A stretch of 64,000 bases of DNA, taken from contig CAYNSB010000012.1 in assembly GCA_964399625.1 (NCBI GenBank), positions 3,779 through 67,778 on the forward strand. The letters are read 5' to 3'. The notes beneath the pieces were generated by a model. It saw only the letters and a program-made list of their open reading frames with translations. It made no database searches and was not told the DNA's origin. The translations under genes were made by a program, and so were the position numbers. Within the stretch, counting starts at the first letter, position 1. The number at the start of each line of letters is the position of its first letter. The DNA comes from CAYNSB01 sp964399625. Its GTDB lineage: Bacteria; Planctomycetota; Phycisphaerae; Phycisphaerales; UBA1924. Below are positions 26,139 to 33,807 of the stretch, piece by piece.

Positions 26139-26915
26139 TTAGGCGCGACGACGACGGGCCGCGACCAGACCGCCCATGCCCAGGAGGGCGAGGGAGGAAG
26201 GAGCCGGCACCACGAACTCCCAGCCGAAGTTCGCGTCGCTCAGACCCCAGTAGTTCGCGCCATCGCCAAGCACACCCGCCGGGTTGTTCGACAACTGCGT
26301 CGCGTTGGGGTTCGCATCGAACGCGATGTCAGCGCTCGTGCCCACATCCGGCGGCGTGAAGTGCCCGATGCCCCAGTTGTTCATCTGGGCCGCCGTCGTC
26401 GACGTCGTGCCCGCACCGCCCGTGTAGAACTGGCCGGCCCAGAACTTCGTGCCGGGCAGCGCGAACTGGCTGCCGGTCGGAATGGGGAAGTTCAGAACCG
26501 TCACCGTCAGCCCGGCCACCGTCACGGCGTTGAAGTCGAAGCCCGCGAACAGCGTTCCGGGCGTGCCCGCGTTGTCCGTGTACATCCGGATGCTCGGCTT
26601 GATCGACAGCTGCGCCGAGTTGAAGTTCACGATCGAGAACCGGAGCTGCGTGCACGTCCCGCCCGCCGTCGGGGTGATGTCATCGCACTCCATGAACGTG
26701 TAAGGCGTCGCCAGAGTCGCGCCGCCGTTCGCCACGCCGTCCCCAGCGAAGGTCGACACGTTGGAGAACACCGAGCCCGGCGTCACGCTGTCCACGCTCG
26801 CCGACGCCTGGCCCAGCGAGTACGAGTGCGACACCTGAGCGTCGAACGCGCCCACCTGGGCCGACGCGCTCGAGGCCAGACCGGCCGCGATCACAAGTCC
26901 ACAAAGAATCTTCAT
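26139..26915 (-). CDS. Secreted PEP-CTERM-like protein
   Basis: A 258-residue exported protein. The signal peptide MKILCGLVIAAGLASSASA is followed by a beta-rich body with GTKFWAGQFYTGG and SNNPAGVLGDGANYWGLSDANFGWEF in parts, and a C-terminal sorting-like tail VPAPSSLALLGMGGLVAARRRRA. Function unknown; the GxxFWAGxxYTGG pattern resembles secreted planctomycete proteins of unknown role. AGGAG precedes ATG 26915. The gene lies next to another secreted protein in the same direction with a similar 3' region. Confidence 0.8.
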   Translation of the reverse strand: MKILCGLVIAAGLASSASAQVGAFDAQVSHSYSLGQASASVDSVTPGSVFSNVSTFAGDGVANGGATLATPYTFMECDDITPTAGGTCTQLRFSIVNFNSAQLSIKPSIRMYTDNAGTPGTLFAGFDFNAVTVAGLTVTVLNFPIPTGSQFALPGTKFWAGQFYTGGAGTTSTTAAQMNNWGIGHFTPPDVGTSADIAFDANPNATQLSNNPAGVLGDGANYWGLSDANFGWEFVVPAPSSLALLGMGGLVAARRRRA

Positions 26916-27017
26916 GCCCTCTCTCCTCGGCAGTTTCCCGCCGTTTCACGGGGCCCGTCGCCGCTCACAAACGGTCGAACGCACCCCGCTATCACCGTGC
27001 AACTCACCCCCCGAAAG

Positions 27018-27047
27018 CGAGTCGCGTGCCTCTCAGCACGCGACTCG
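27018..27047. repeat. Hairpin after the 27084 gene
   Basis: CGAGTCGCGTGC (27018-27029) pairs perfectly with GCACGCGACTCG (27036-27047). As with the hairpin at 26067, the sequence between it and the stop codon contains TTGTCAC(A/G)A(A/G)ATGTC (27051-27065 and 26101-26115). Confidence 0.6.
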
Positions 27048-27083
27048 TGGTTGTCACAAGATGTCTTTCCGTGTGCAATCGTC

Positions 27084-27854
27084 TCAGGCGCGACGGCGAC
27101 GGCCGGCGATCAGGCCACCCATGCCCAGGAGGGCGAGGGAAGCGGGCGCCGGAACGTCCGTCAGAACCTTGAGGCCGAAGTTGGCCAGAGGAGCGCCGCC
27201 GAAGTTGCCGCTCGTGCCGGCCGTGATGTTATAAATGATGTCCGCGCTGGAGCCGACGTTGATCGGACCGCGGAGACCGAAGGACAGGTTCGCAGCCGTG
27301 CCGCCGGAAGCGATCGTCGCCGAACCCCACGTCGTGCTCATGTAGACGAAGTTCGCGGAGGCCGCGGGAATCGTCCACGCGTTGGCGAGGGGGAGCACAG
27401 CCGACGTGAAGCGCACCGAAGAGTTCGCCGCAATGTTGCCCTGCGTGAACTGGATGCCGCCGAACCCGTCGTTCGTCAGGATCAGGTTGCCAAGGCTGTC
27501 GTAGAAGCGGATGATCATCGTCGACGCGCTCACGGCCGCCGTGGCGTTGCCGTTCACCGCGTTCCAGCCGACCTGCGTGATCTGGTTCGAGCCAGCCACG
27601 GGGACGAGCGTGAGGTCGTCGGCCCACTCAACGCCGAGGCCAACCGCGAGCGAGCCGGTCAGAGCCGCGTTGGGGTTCGTGTGGTTGTCGTAGCGGGTGG
27701 AGATCGCATCGCCAAACGTGCCCTGCTGCGACTCATCGAGAGCCTGCACGCCAGTGCGGATGTTGCCCCAATTCGGGTTGTTGCTGTTCGGCCCATCAGC
27801 CAGCGCCGAAGACGCCAGCCCAGCAGCCATGACAAGACCAAGCATGATCTTCAT
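27084..27854 (-). CDS. Secreted PEP-CTERM-like protein
   Basis: A 256-residue exported protein with the signal MKIMLGLVMAAGLASSALA and an asparagine- and threonine-rich beta-type body including VGLGVEWADDLTLV, TMIIRFYDSLGNLI and FTSAVLPLANAW. The C-terminal tail is VPAPASLALLGMGGLIAGRRRRA. It is similar in plan to the 26139 protein and probably uses the same export and anchoring route. The function of the body is unknown. A GGGAGAGAGA stretch precedes ATG 27854. Confidence 0.8.
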   Translation of the reverse strand: MKIMLGLVMAAGLASSALADGPNSNNPNWGNIRTGVQALDESQQGTFGDAISTRYDNHTNPNAALTGSLAVGLGVEWADDLTLVPVAGSNQITQVGWNAVNGNATAAVSASTMIIRFYDSLGNLILTNDGFGGIQFTQGNIAANSSVRFTSAVLPLANAWTIPAASANFVYMSTTWGSATIASGGTAANLSFGLRGPINVGSSADIIYNITAGTSGNFGGAPLANFGLKVLTDVPAPASLALLGMGGLIAGRRRRA

Positions 27855-28238
27855 ATACGTCTCTCTCCCGGGCGGTTTCCCGCCACTACGAATGTGCCTC
27901 GACCGTCCACGAACGGCCGTTCTCGAGTCTGTCTCTCACTGCCACGCCACGAGGAAACAACTCCGCGGACGAGCAGCAAGGTTAAGACTACCCGAACCCA
28001 GTAAGAAAATCACGCTCAATTTCGTGCCGATTCTAAGATTTGTAGTTTGTACGGCTTATGCCGAATGTTCGGACACCCGGCTCCAGGCGCAAACGTCCGT
28101 CAATCAAGCGCTAAGAAACAGACCGACAAATATTATAGGACGTACCTCAGACCCTTCGGCCACGGCACCAAAAGCAAGACCCCGGCTCAGGCGAGCCGGG
28201 GTCCACGCGTTCATCCCACCATCAGGAGATCACGCCGC
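27855..28238. other. Intergenic region between secreted-protein genes
   Basis: These 384 bases hold the upstream region of the 27084 gene on the minus strand and the terminator of the 28239 gene. The middle part (about 27960-28150) is A+T-rich for this genome. No convincing ORF or RNA gene was seen. Confidence 0.4.
28165..28203 (-). terminator. Intrinsic terminator of the 28239 dockerin gene
   Basis: On the minus strand GACCCCGGCTC (28203-28193) pairs with GAGCCGGGGTC (28188-28178) around a 4-base loop, followed by TTGCTTTTGG. Confidence 0.75.
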
Positions 28239-29249
28239 TCACGGGCAGCCGGCGCGGAAGCTATTCAAGAAGCACGTGAAGTCCGACGCCGTCAGCAGCG
28301 GCGCGTCCGTGTTCCCCGTGCAGTTCGCGTACGAGTCGCCCGCGCGGAACTTGTTCAGGAAGCACGTGAAGTCCGACGCCGTCAGCAGCGGGGCGTCCGT
28401 GTTCCCCGTGCAGTTCGCATAGCACGCCGGCGTCGCGAGCAGATCGATGTTGAACGCGAACGTCGAGCTCACCGTCTGCGACTGCCCGGGCGACAGGTCG
28501 AGCGACCACTCGAGCCCAAGCCCGACATCGCCGGACTTGGTCAGCTGGTTGGTCATGTTGTTGCTGCCGCCGACCAGGAACGTCGAGCGCAGCGTGCTGC
28601 CCGTCTGCGCATCGAAGTTGCCGTTGGTCCCGACGGCGGTGTACACGTAGTCCACGAAGTCGCTCGTCGCGATGTCCGTCTGACGCGCGTGCGTCGCCGC
28701 CAGGCCCGCCGCGTCCACCGTGCACGTGTCATCGCCCGAAGTGGAAGACACATCCGGGTCGATCACGTTGAAAACCTTGAACGTCTTCACCCCGCCGCCG
28801 TTGCCGGCGCTCGAGCCGAACGTCATCGTCTGGTTGATCCGCCCCTGGCCCGCGCCCGGCCCCGCCACCAGCTCGATCACCAGCGTCGCGTCAAACCGCT
28901 CGCTGAACGTCTGACCAGAAACCCCCGTCCCCGCGTTCGTCCACACCAACTGGACCTTGTTCGTGCCGATGTTCGTCCGCACGTACCCGCCCGGCATGTC
29001 GCCGATCGCCGTGTTCTGGTTGTTGTTGGGCAGACGCACGCTCCAGTACAACGCGCTGAGCACATCGCTCGACCCGTTGATCCCGAGCAGGTTGGCGTTG
29101 GGCAGACTGCCGGAGAACACCGGTGGATTGATCGCCCCCGCCGCGTTGATCGTCAGCGTCAACGGCCCATCCGTCAGCGTGATCGATTGCGCACAGACGC
29201 TCCCCGCCACCAGCGCCATGCCCGCCACCAAGGAAAGACTGCGAATCAT
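28239..29249 (-). CDS. Secreted protein with C-terminal GC-type dockerin repeats
   Basis: A 336-residue exported protein. The signal is MIRSLSLVAGMALVAGSVCA. The body contains SITLTDGPLTLTINAAGAI, then beta-rich segments such as YWSVRLPNNNQNTAIG and VFNVIDPDVSSTSGDDTC. The C-terminus carries two dockerin-like repeats (CYANCTGNTDAPLLTASDF, CFLNKFRAGDSYANC) and ends FRAGCP. The repeats are near-identical at DNA level. AGAGGATG precedes the ATG at 29249. The body family is not recognised. It probably belongs to the same surface-anchored set as the 4518 protein. Confidence 0.85.
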   Translation of the reverse strand: MIRSLSLVAGMALVAGSVCAQSITLTDGPLTLTINAAGAINPPVFSGSLPNANLLGINGSSDVLSALYWSVRLPNNNQNTAIGDMPGGYVRTNIGTNKVQLVWTNAGTGVSGQTFSERFDATLVIELVAGPGAGQGRINQTMTFGSSAGNGGGVKTFKVFNVIDPDVSSTSGDDTCTVDAAGLAATHARQTDIATSDFVDYVYTAVGTNGNFDAQTGSTLRSTFLVGGSNNMTNQLTKSGDVGLGLEWSLDLSPGQSQTVSSTFAFNIDLLATPACYANCTGNTDAPLLTASDFTCFLNKFRAGDSYANCTGNTDAPLLTASDFTCFLNSFRAGCP

Positions 29250-29354
29250 GAGTTCATCCTCTCTGTGTCAACCCTCGTGAACTTTCTGGAAACCTGATCC
29301 AGCCTTCAAGTTTCCGCGAAACTCCGCCCTTCGTCAACGAAATCCCGACCCTTT

Positions 29355-29381
29355 TTGAAGATCCTCTTTAGGTCCTATAAC
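29355..29381 (+). promoter_or_regulatory. Putative promoter of icd
   Basis: TTGAAG (29355-29360) and TATAAC (29376-29381) are separated by 15 bases, one or two fewer than ideal, in a short A+T-rich stretch upstream of icd. Confidence 0.4.
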
Positions 29382-29457
29382 TTTCAACCCCGCTCGCTCC
29401 TGCACCGCCCTCCCTCTCGCTAGCATCCCCTTCCTTTATCACACACAGGAGCCATCC

Positions 29458-30924
29458 ATGCCCTCCTCCATCACCATGTCCGCTGGCAAGCTCGCCGTCC
29501 CCGCCAACCCCATCATCCCCTTCATCGAAGGCGACGGCACCGGCCCCGATATCTGGCGCGCCTCCGTCCGCGTCATCGACGCCGCCGTCGCCAAGGCCTC
29601 ACGCGGCGCCTGCAAGATCCACTGGCACGAGGTCCTCGCCGGCGAAAAGGCCTTCAACAAGACCGGCAACTGGCTCCCCGACGAAACCATCACCGACTTC
29701 AAGAAACACCTCGTCGGCATCAAGGGACCGCTCACCACGCCCATCGGCGGCGGCATCCGATCCCTCAACGTCGCCCTCCGACAGCTCCTCGATCTCTACG
29801 TCTGCCTCCGTCCGGTCCGCTGGTTCAAGGGCGTCCCATCGCCCGTCAAGCGCCCCCAGGACTGCGACATGATCATCTTCCGCGAGAACACCGAGGACAT
29901 CTACGCCGGCATCGAGTGGGCCGCAGGAACCCCAGAATCCCAGAAAATCCTCGACTTCCTCGCCAAAGAGTTCCCCAAGGAGTTCAACAAGATCCGCTTC
30001 GGCACACGCGAAAAATCCCTCGACTACTTCGCCGCCGCGATGGGCGGCCTCGACAAGGTCAAGAACCTCCCGCTCCCCGTCTCCGTCGGACTGGGCATCA
30101 AGCCCGTCAGCAAGTACGGCTCCCAGCGCCTCGTCTGGGCCGCCATCGAGTACGCCCTCCGCGAGAAACGCAAGTCCGTCACCCTCGTCCACAAGGGCAA
30201 CATCATGAAGTTCACCGAGGGCGCCTTCAAGGACTGGGGCTACGAGGTCGCCGTCCAGGCCTTCCGCGCCCAGTGCATCACCGAGCGCGAGTCCTGGATC
30301 CTTGGCAACAAAGAATCCAACCCCGCCCTCACGCCCGAGGCCAACGCCAAAATGATCGACCCCGGCTACGACATGATGACCCCGGACCAGCGCGCCAAGA
30401 TCGTCAAGGAAGTCGAGTCAACCCTCGCCGCCATCTGGTCCACGCACGGCGACGGCAAGTGGAAGAAGCTCCTCCTCATNNNNNNNNNNCAGGTCCTCAC
30501 CCGCCCCAAGGATTTCGACGTCATCGCCTGCATGAACCTCAACGGCGACTACCTCTCCGATGCCCTCGCCGCACAGATCGGCGGCATCGGCATCGCCCCA
30601 GGCGCCAACATCAACTACGCCACAGGCCACGCCATCTTCGAAGCAACCCACGGCACGGCCCCCAAGTACGCCAATCTCGACCAGGTCAACCCCGGCTCCG
30701 TCATCCTCTCGGGCGAGATGATGCTCCGCTACATGGGCTCGGGCGGCGAGAAGGCCTGGTCCGACGCCGCGGACCTCATCATCAAGGGCATGGACGGCGC
30801 CATCTCCGCCAAGACCGTCACCTACGACTTCGAACGCTTGATGAAGGCCGAAGGAGACAGTACCGTGAAGAAGGTCAAGTGCTCCGAGTTCGCCGATGCG
30901 GTGATCAAGCACATGGGGCAGTGA
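29458..30924 (+). CDS. icd: NADP-dependent isocitrate dehydrogenase, interrupted by an assembly gap
   Basis: The enzyme oxidatively decarboxylates isocitrate to 2-oxoglutarate in the TCA cycle. The frame holds PFIEGDGTGPDIW, the phosphate/substrate segment TTPIGGGIRSLNVALRQ with its serine, REN(T)EDIYAGIEW, KGNIMKFTEGAFKDWGY, and the C-terminal CMNLNGDYLSDALAAQIGG and FEATHGTAPKYA. Ten N at 30480-30489 fall just before QVLTRPKDFDVIA, where homologues carry an NDRIADxxxQ-like segment that includes catalytic residues. The true gap is therefore probably longer than ten bases. CAGGAG precedes the ATG. Confidence 0.95.
   Translation: MPSSITMSAGKLAVPANPIIPFIEGDGTGPDIWRASVRVIDAAVAKASRGACKIHWHEVLAGEKAFNKTGNWLPDETITDFKKHLVGIKGPLTTPIGGGIRSLNVALRQLLDLYVCLRPVRWFKGVPSPVKRPQDCDMIIFRENTEDIYAGIEWAAGTPESQKILDFLAKEFPKEFNKIRFGTREKSLDYFAAAMGGLDKVKNLPLPVSVGLGIKPVSKYGSQRLVWAAIEYALREKRKSVTLVHKGNIMKFTEGAFKDWGYEVAVQAFRAQCITERESWILGNKESNPALTPEANAKMIDPGYDMMTPDQRAKIVKEVESTLAAIWSTHGDGKWKKLLLXXXXQVLTRPKDFDVIACMNLNGDYLSDALAAQIGGIGIAPGANINYATGHAIFEATHGTAPKYANLDQVNPGSVILSGEMMLRYMGSGGEKAWSDAADLIIKGMDGAISAKTVTYDFERLMKAEGDSTVKKVKCSEFADAVIKHMGQ
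30480..30489. other. Run of ten N (scaffold gap)
   Basis: Ten undetermined bases inside icd mark a join between contigs. The frame happens to stay open across them. The length is likely nominal rather than measured. Confidence 0.98.
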
Positions 30925-30945
30925 CCTTAAGCGATATAGGATAAC

Positions 30946-32136
30946 TCACTGTACTGCTTTGAGATCGAAAAGATCGTATCGAAACTTCTCTTCGCCCGTT
31001 GTTGAATCAACTTCACAATAGGGATAAAGTATAGCAGTATAATTCTGATTTACGGTAGTTTGTGATTCAAGCAATGAACTAGAAATCACTTTCCCCGTAT
31101 ATCGTTGCTTCGAAGATAAGTCTCGCAGATCAAAGTATCCAGTTGTTGTATTAATAGCGACAAGCGTACCTATAACGGTGATAGGCTCAACTGAATCGGT
31201 TTCGAACTGCGTCAAAACTTGCAGCGCTCCCGCGACACTGTGGCTTGGAAGGCGAACGGCACCGAACGCGCGTCCAGTTGGGGTTGACCACTCGACAGAT
31301 ATGCCTGCCTTCGCACTCAATAAGTGCTCAAGCAATAATCTGTATTTGACAGCCGCGCGAATACCAAGTGGTTGGACGGAGGCTCGAAGCAATTCCGGCT
31401 CCCCAGACACGTGGAGCAGCCGCTCAAATTCCTTAAAAGCGTCAGCGATAGGCGTGTCGTCGAAAAGGTTTGGATCCGCAGCTGCCGCGATTTCGATTCC
31501 GAACGAACCTTCGAAACTTCCGACAGCCATCAAGCGACTCAATTGCAAATCGTCTGAAGAGATTGCTCCTCGAACTGTCGCATGGCCACGCTTTGCTTGA
31601 TTTATGGCGTCAACGCAATCTTGTATCGCAGAGAATAGTCTTCCTAGTGGCCGAAGGGGCGCCTCAAACCCTTGATGGCCTTCGAAAGCGAGTGCAGTTC
31701 GCGCGAAGAGTCGTCGGACAGAACCCGCTAATTCTCGGACGCTCGGTCGCTCATCTTCGACTGTAGGGACATTGGGCAACACCTCGCCATGAACAGGCAG
31801 TAAGTCTGGATCGAGCTCTGAAGGTGATACGAATTCAAACTGCGTGCTCTTAGCGCGAATTCCCAGTCGCATTAATCCCACAAAGCCATCTTCTGGATCC
31901 ATGAATGCACTGCGAACATCTAATTGTTGCTGTTCGAGTGCCTTAAGCCGTCGCTGTGAAATCGGACAAAACAACCACATCTCATCTCGATCTGTTTTGT
32001 CCGCCCAAACCACAATGAACAAAGTGCCTGATCGGTTTCGTGCTGAAAACAGAACGGGAGCATCATAATAAAGATACACAGATCGCAATTCTAGCGTGCC
32101 CAACTGAGTGCCTTCCGGTATCCACGGAATCCTCAT
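30946..32136 (-). CDS. DUF6575-like protein of a low-G+C two-gene island
   Basis: A 396-residue protein of unknown function. The N-terminal part (WIPEGTQLGTLELRSVYLYYDAPVLFSARN, given here in overlap only as EGTQLGTLELRSVYLYYD and PVLFSARN) followed by WLFCPISQRRL and AFMDPEDGFV resembles, from memory, the family named DUF6575. The C-terminal half has an OB-like beta segment (VIGTLVAINTTTGYFDLRDL). ATG 32136 is preferred because it overlaps the upstream stop as ATGA, giving translational coupling; a start at 32184 is possible. The 3' end is only about 36% G+C (43 of 120 bases at 30961-31080 by my count) in a genome near 68%, so recent transfer is likely. Confidence 0.7.
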   Translation of the reverse strand: MRIPWIPEGTQLGTLELRSVYLYYDAPVLFSARNRSGTLFIVVWADKTDRDEMWLFCPISQRRLKALEQQQLDVRSAFMDPEDGFVGLMRLGIRAKSTQFEFVSPSELDPDLLPVHGEVLPNVPTVEDERPSVRELAGSVRRLFARTALAFEGHQGFEAPLRPLGRLFSAIQDCVDAINQAKRGHATVRGAISSDDLQLSRLMAVGSFEGSFGIEIAAAADPNLFDDTPIADAFKEFERLLHVSGEPELLRASVQPLGIRAAVKYRLLLEHLLSAKAGISVEWSTPTGRAFGAVRLPSHSVAGALQVLTQFETDSVEPITVIGTLVAINTTTGYFDLRDLSSKQRYTGKVISSSLLESQTTVNQNYTAILYPYCEVDSTTGEEKFRYDLFDLKAVQ

Positions 32137-32540
32137 TTGGACGACCCCTCGTCGATAATACGAAACAGTAGATGTGGCTGGCAACTAATCGGGTGCCACC
32201 AAGTGTAATGTGTGCAATCTGGTGTACGCGGAGTATGCTTCAATTTGCCGTGTTCTGGCGACAAAGTAGCAGTGGCCAGAAGAGAATTCCGAAATCGTCT
32301 TGCGATCTTGCGGAGTTGATTTGCCCCGTCCTTTGATCTAAAGACTGACAGCCCACAGGCTTCGCAATAACGATGCGGATCATCATTGACGTGGTGTTGA
32401 GGATACATATCAACATGAACGCGAAACGCGCCCGAAGTTAAATCTCTATCATCAACTAGTCGAAACACTGCTCCCGAGGCGTCGGCAGCGTCTTCCGGTG
32501 GGCAACCTTCCGGGAAGAATGTGGACCAAGCCATGATCAT
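32133..32540 (-). CDS. Small cysteine-containing partner of the DUF6575-like protein
   Basis: A 135-residue protein starting MIMAWSTFFPEGCPPEDA. It has a GxVFRLVDD segment, a YCEACGLSVFRS segment whose cysteine pair could bind metal, and a C-terminal CTHYTWWHPISCQPHLLFR segment. Its stop codon overlaps the next gene's ATG, so the two form a coupled pair. Third codon positions are A/T-rich, as in its partner. I do not recognise a named family. The frame is open further upstream but enters the palindromic repeat at 32578-32676, so ATG 32540 is the most likely start. Confidence 0.62.
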   Translation of the reverse strand: MIMAWSTFFPEGCPPEDAADASGAVFRLVDDRDLTSGAFRVHVDMYPQHHVNDDPHRYCEACGLSVFRSKDGANQLRKIARRFRNSLLATATLSPEHGKLKHTPRTPDCTHYTWWHPISCQPHLLFRIIDEGSSK

Positions 32541-32832
32541 CCACTCCAATATCGGGAAATGAAGGGCGGGTACTTCATCGTATGGGGGATACCCGGCACG
32601 AGCATGGTGGGCCACCGACCGGCGGGTAGCACCGACTTCCCGTGCCACCGACCGCTGCCTTAAGCGGTCGGTGCTGAATCGCCCGCGCCCGCGCGGGGGC
32701 TTGCCCGAGCTGGGGGAGGGGGGGCGGCCGCCCCCACAAATCTCCCCCCATCTCCCACCCCCGTGCGCCACTTCCGCGTCGCTACCCCATCACCCTCTTG
32801 CACCTCACCGGCCGGGCTCTAGTCTCACCTCC
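32541..32832. other. Repeat-rich spacer at the edge of the low-G+C island
   Basis: The spacer returns abruptly to high G+C. It carries the palindromic repeat entered separately, a second G/C-rich stretch at 32683-32740, and no convincing gene. Confidence 0.5.
32578..32676. repeat. Palindromic CACCGACCG repeat element
   Basis: The element contains three related CACCGAC blocks. The last forms a perfect 11-bp hairpin: CACCGACCGCT (32646-32656) with AGCGGTCGGTG (32663-32673). From memory, similar CACCGACCGC palindromes recur between genes in planctomycete genomes, like REP elements. Confidence 0.65.
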
Positions 32833-33696
32833 ATGAACCGAATCGCCGCGCTGGACCGCACCAACGACCACGCAAACCACTCCACAGATGGAGGTGCAAC
32901 AGAGAAGGCAGGAGCCGTGGGGGTCTCCCTCTCCATCAACCGCCAGTCGCTTACCGCCTCCCCGGCTGCCGAATCCCGCGTCCCGCCTCCCGCCTCCCAC
33001 TCCGTGCCTTCGTGCTCCGTGCCCGATCCAGACTCCCTCCTCACCGACCTCCTCCAGACCACGCTCACACCACTCGAGATCGCCCAGGCGCACGGCCTCA
33101 CCCTCCGCGCCCTGCTCGACTTCGTCAATCACCCAACGACCCAGGCCGCCTTCGCCGCCGCCGACGCCATCACCGCCGCCCGCGAACGCGCCATCGCCGC
33201 ACACGCACGAACCACCGCACTCACCACCCTCAACGACCTCGCACGCAGCGACAACGACATCACCCGCCTCCGCGCGGCCATCGCCATCCTCAGACCCTCC
33301 CGCCCCACCCGTCCTTCAGAGGCCGGAGCGGCAGCGACCGCCTCTTCGTGCGTGATTTCACGTCCATCCGCGGATCACACGCCGTCTTGGGCTGCGTGGG
33401 GGGTTGCAGGGGGCCCTCCCCCTGCACCTGCATCGCTGCCTGTCGCTTCACTCCTCCCCCGCCAACAACCGCTCCCACGCCACCGCCGCCGGCCCGCCCC
33501 TCTCCGAGAAACTCCCGCTCTGCGCCCGATGGATCAGCGCCGCGACATCGGCCTCGCTGAACTTCCAGTTCAGCCCGCCATGCCCGGGCCCCCGCACGCG
33601 CGCGGCCTTGCGGATCACGTCGAACGTCTTGGCCGACAACCCGCTCACCTCCAGCAGTTCCTGCTTCGTGAACGTCCGCCCGCCCCCGGCCCCTGA
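32833..33696 (+). CDS. Helical protein with HTH-like core, possibly extended by a repeat
   Basis: A 287-residue frame of uncertain extent. Residues from about 67 to 160 look genuine: LLTDLLQTTLTPLEIAQAHGLTLRALLDFV suggests a helix-turn-helix, followed by an alanine-rich helix (AAADAITAARERAIAAHARTT) and LARSDNDITRLRAAIAIL. From about 33315 the frame runs through a copy of a dispersed repeat and then antisense through the 33448 gene, where the composition is unlike protein. The original gene probably ended near 33310. Function unknown; DNA binding is inferred. Confidence 0.42.
   Translation: MNRIAALDRTNDHANHSTDGGATEKAGAVGVSLSINRQSLTASPAAESRVPPPASHSVPSCSVPDPDSLLTDLLQTTLTPLEIAQAHGLTLRALLDFVNHPTTQAAFAAADAITAARERAIAAHARTTALTTLNDLARSDNDITRLRAAIAILRPSRPTRPSEAGAAATASSCVISRPSADHTPSWAAWGVAGGPPPAPASLPVASLLPRQQPLPRHRRRPAPLRETPALRPMDQRRDIGLAELPVQPAMPGPPHARGLADHVERLGRQPAHLQQFLLRERPPAPGP
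33315..33340 (+). repeat. Dispersed repeat AGAGGCCCAAGCGG, copy 4
   Basis: TTCAGAGGCCGGAGCGGCAG matches the family with two changes in the core. It lies inside the 3' part of the 32833 frame. Confidence 0.5.
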
Positions 33697-33726
33697 CTCG
33701 TGATTCAACTGCGATCCGCGTCCCAT
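33448..33726 (-). CDS. Small HTH protein
   Basis: A 92-residue protein with FTKQELLEVSGLSAKTFDVIRKAARV, a helix-turn-helix of MerR-like or excisionase-like shape, followed by a short wing (GPGHGGLNWKFSEADVAALI). A glycine-rich stretch precedes it. ATG 33726 is preferred because GGAAGGAT-like sequence lies just upstream. It overlaps the 3' part of the opposing 32833 frame. It probably binds DNA; the target is unknown. Confidence 0.6.
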   Translation of the reverse strand: MGRGSQLNHESGAGGGRTFTKQELLEVSGLSAKTFDVIRKAARVRGPGHGGLNWKFSEADVAALIHRAQSGSFSERGGPAAVAWERLLAGEE

Positions 33727-33744
33727 ACCCCATCCTTCCCTTCC

Positions 33745-33777
33745 AAAAAGCAACGAGCCCGGTCTCCCGGGCCCGTT
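33745..33777 (-). terminator. Intrinsic terminator of the 33808 lipoprotein gene
   Basis: On the minus strand AACGGGCCCGG pairs with CCGGGCTCGTT, with a small loop and one bulge, followed by GCTTTTTGG. Confidence 0.7.
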
Positions 33778-33807
33778 GTTAATCTCATTTGATCGGCGTT
33801 CTGCTGA

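Noticed and set aside
26076..28004. A 642-codon plus-strand frame across the secreted-protein genes.
   Set aside because: It is antisense to two genes with clear signal peptides and sorting tails, and its product is arginine-rich low-complexity sequence, the usual shadow of high-G+C genes.
32683..32740. A G-rich and C-rich stretch as a small gene or structured RNA.
   Set aside because: The composition is low-complexity and no consistent fold or frame could be supported by reading alone.
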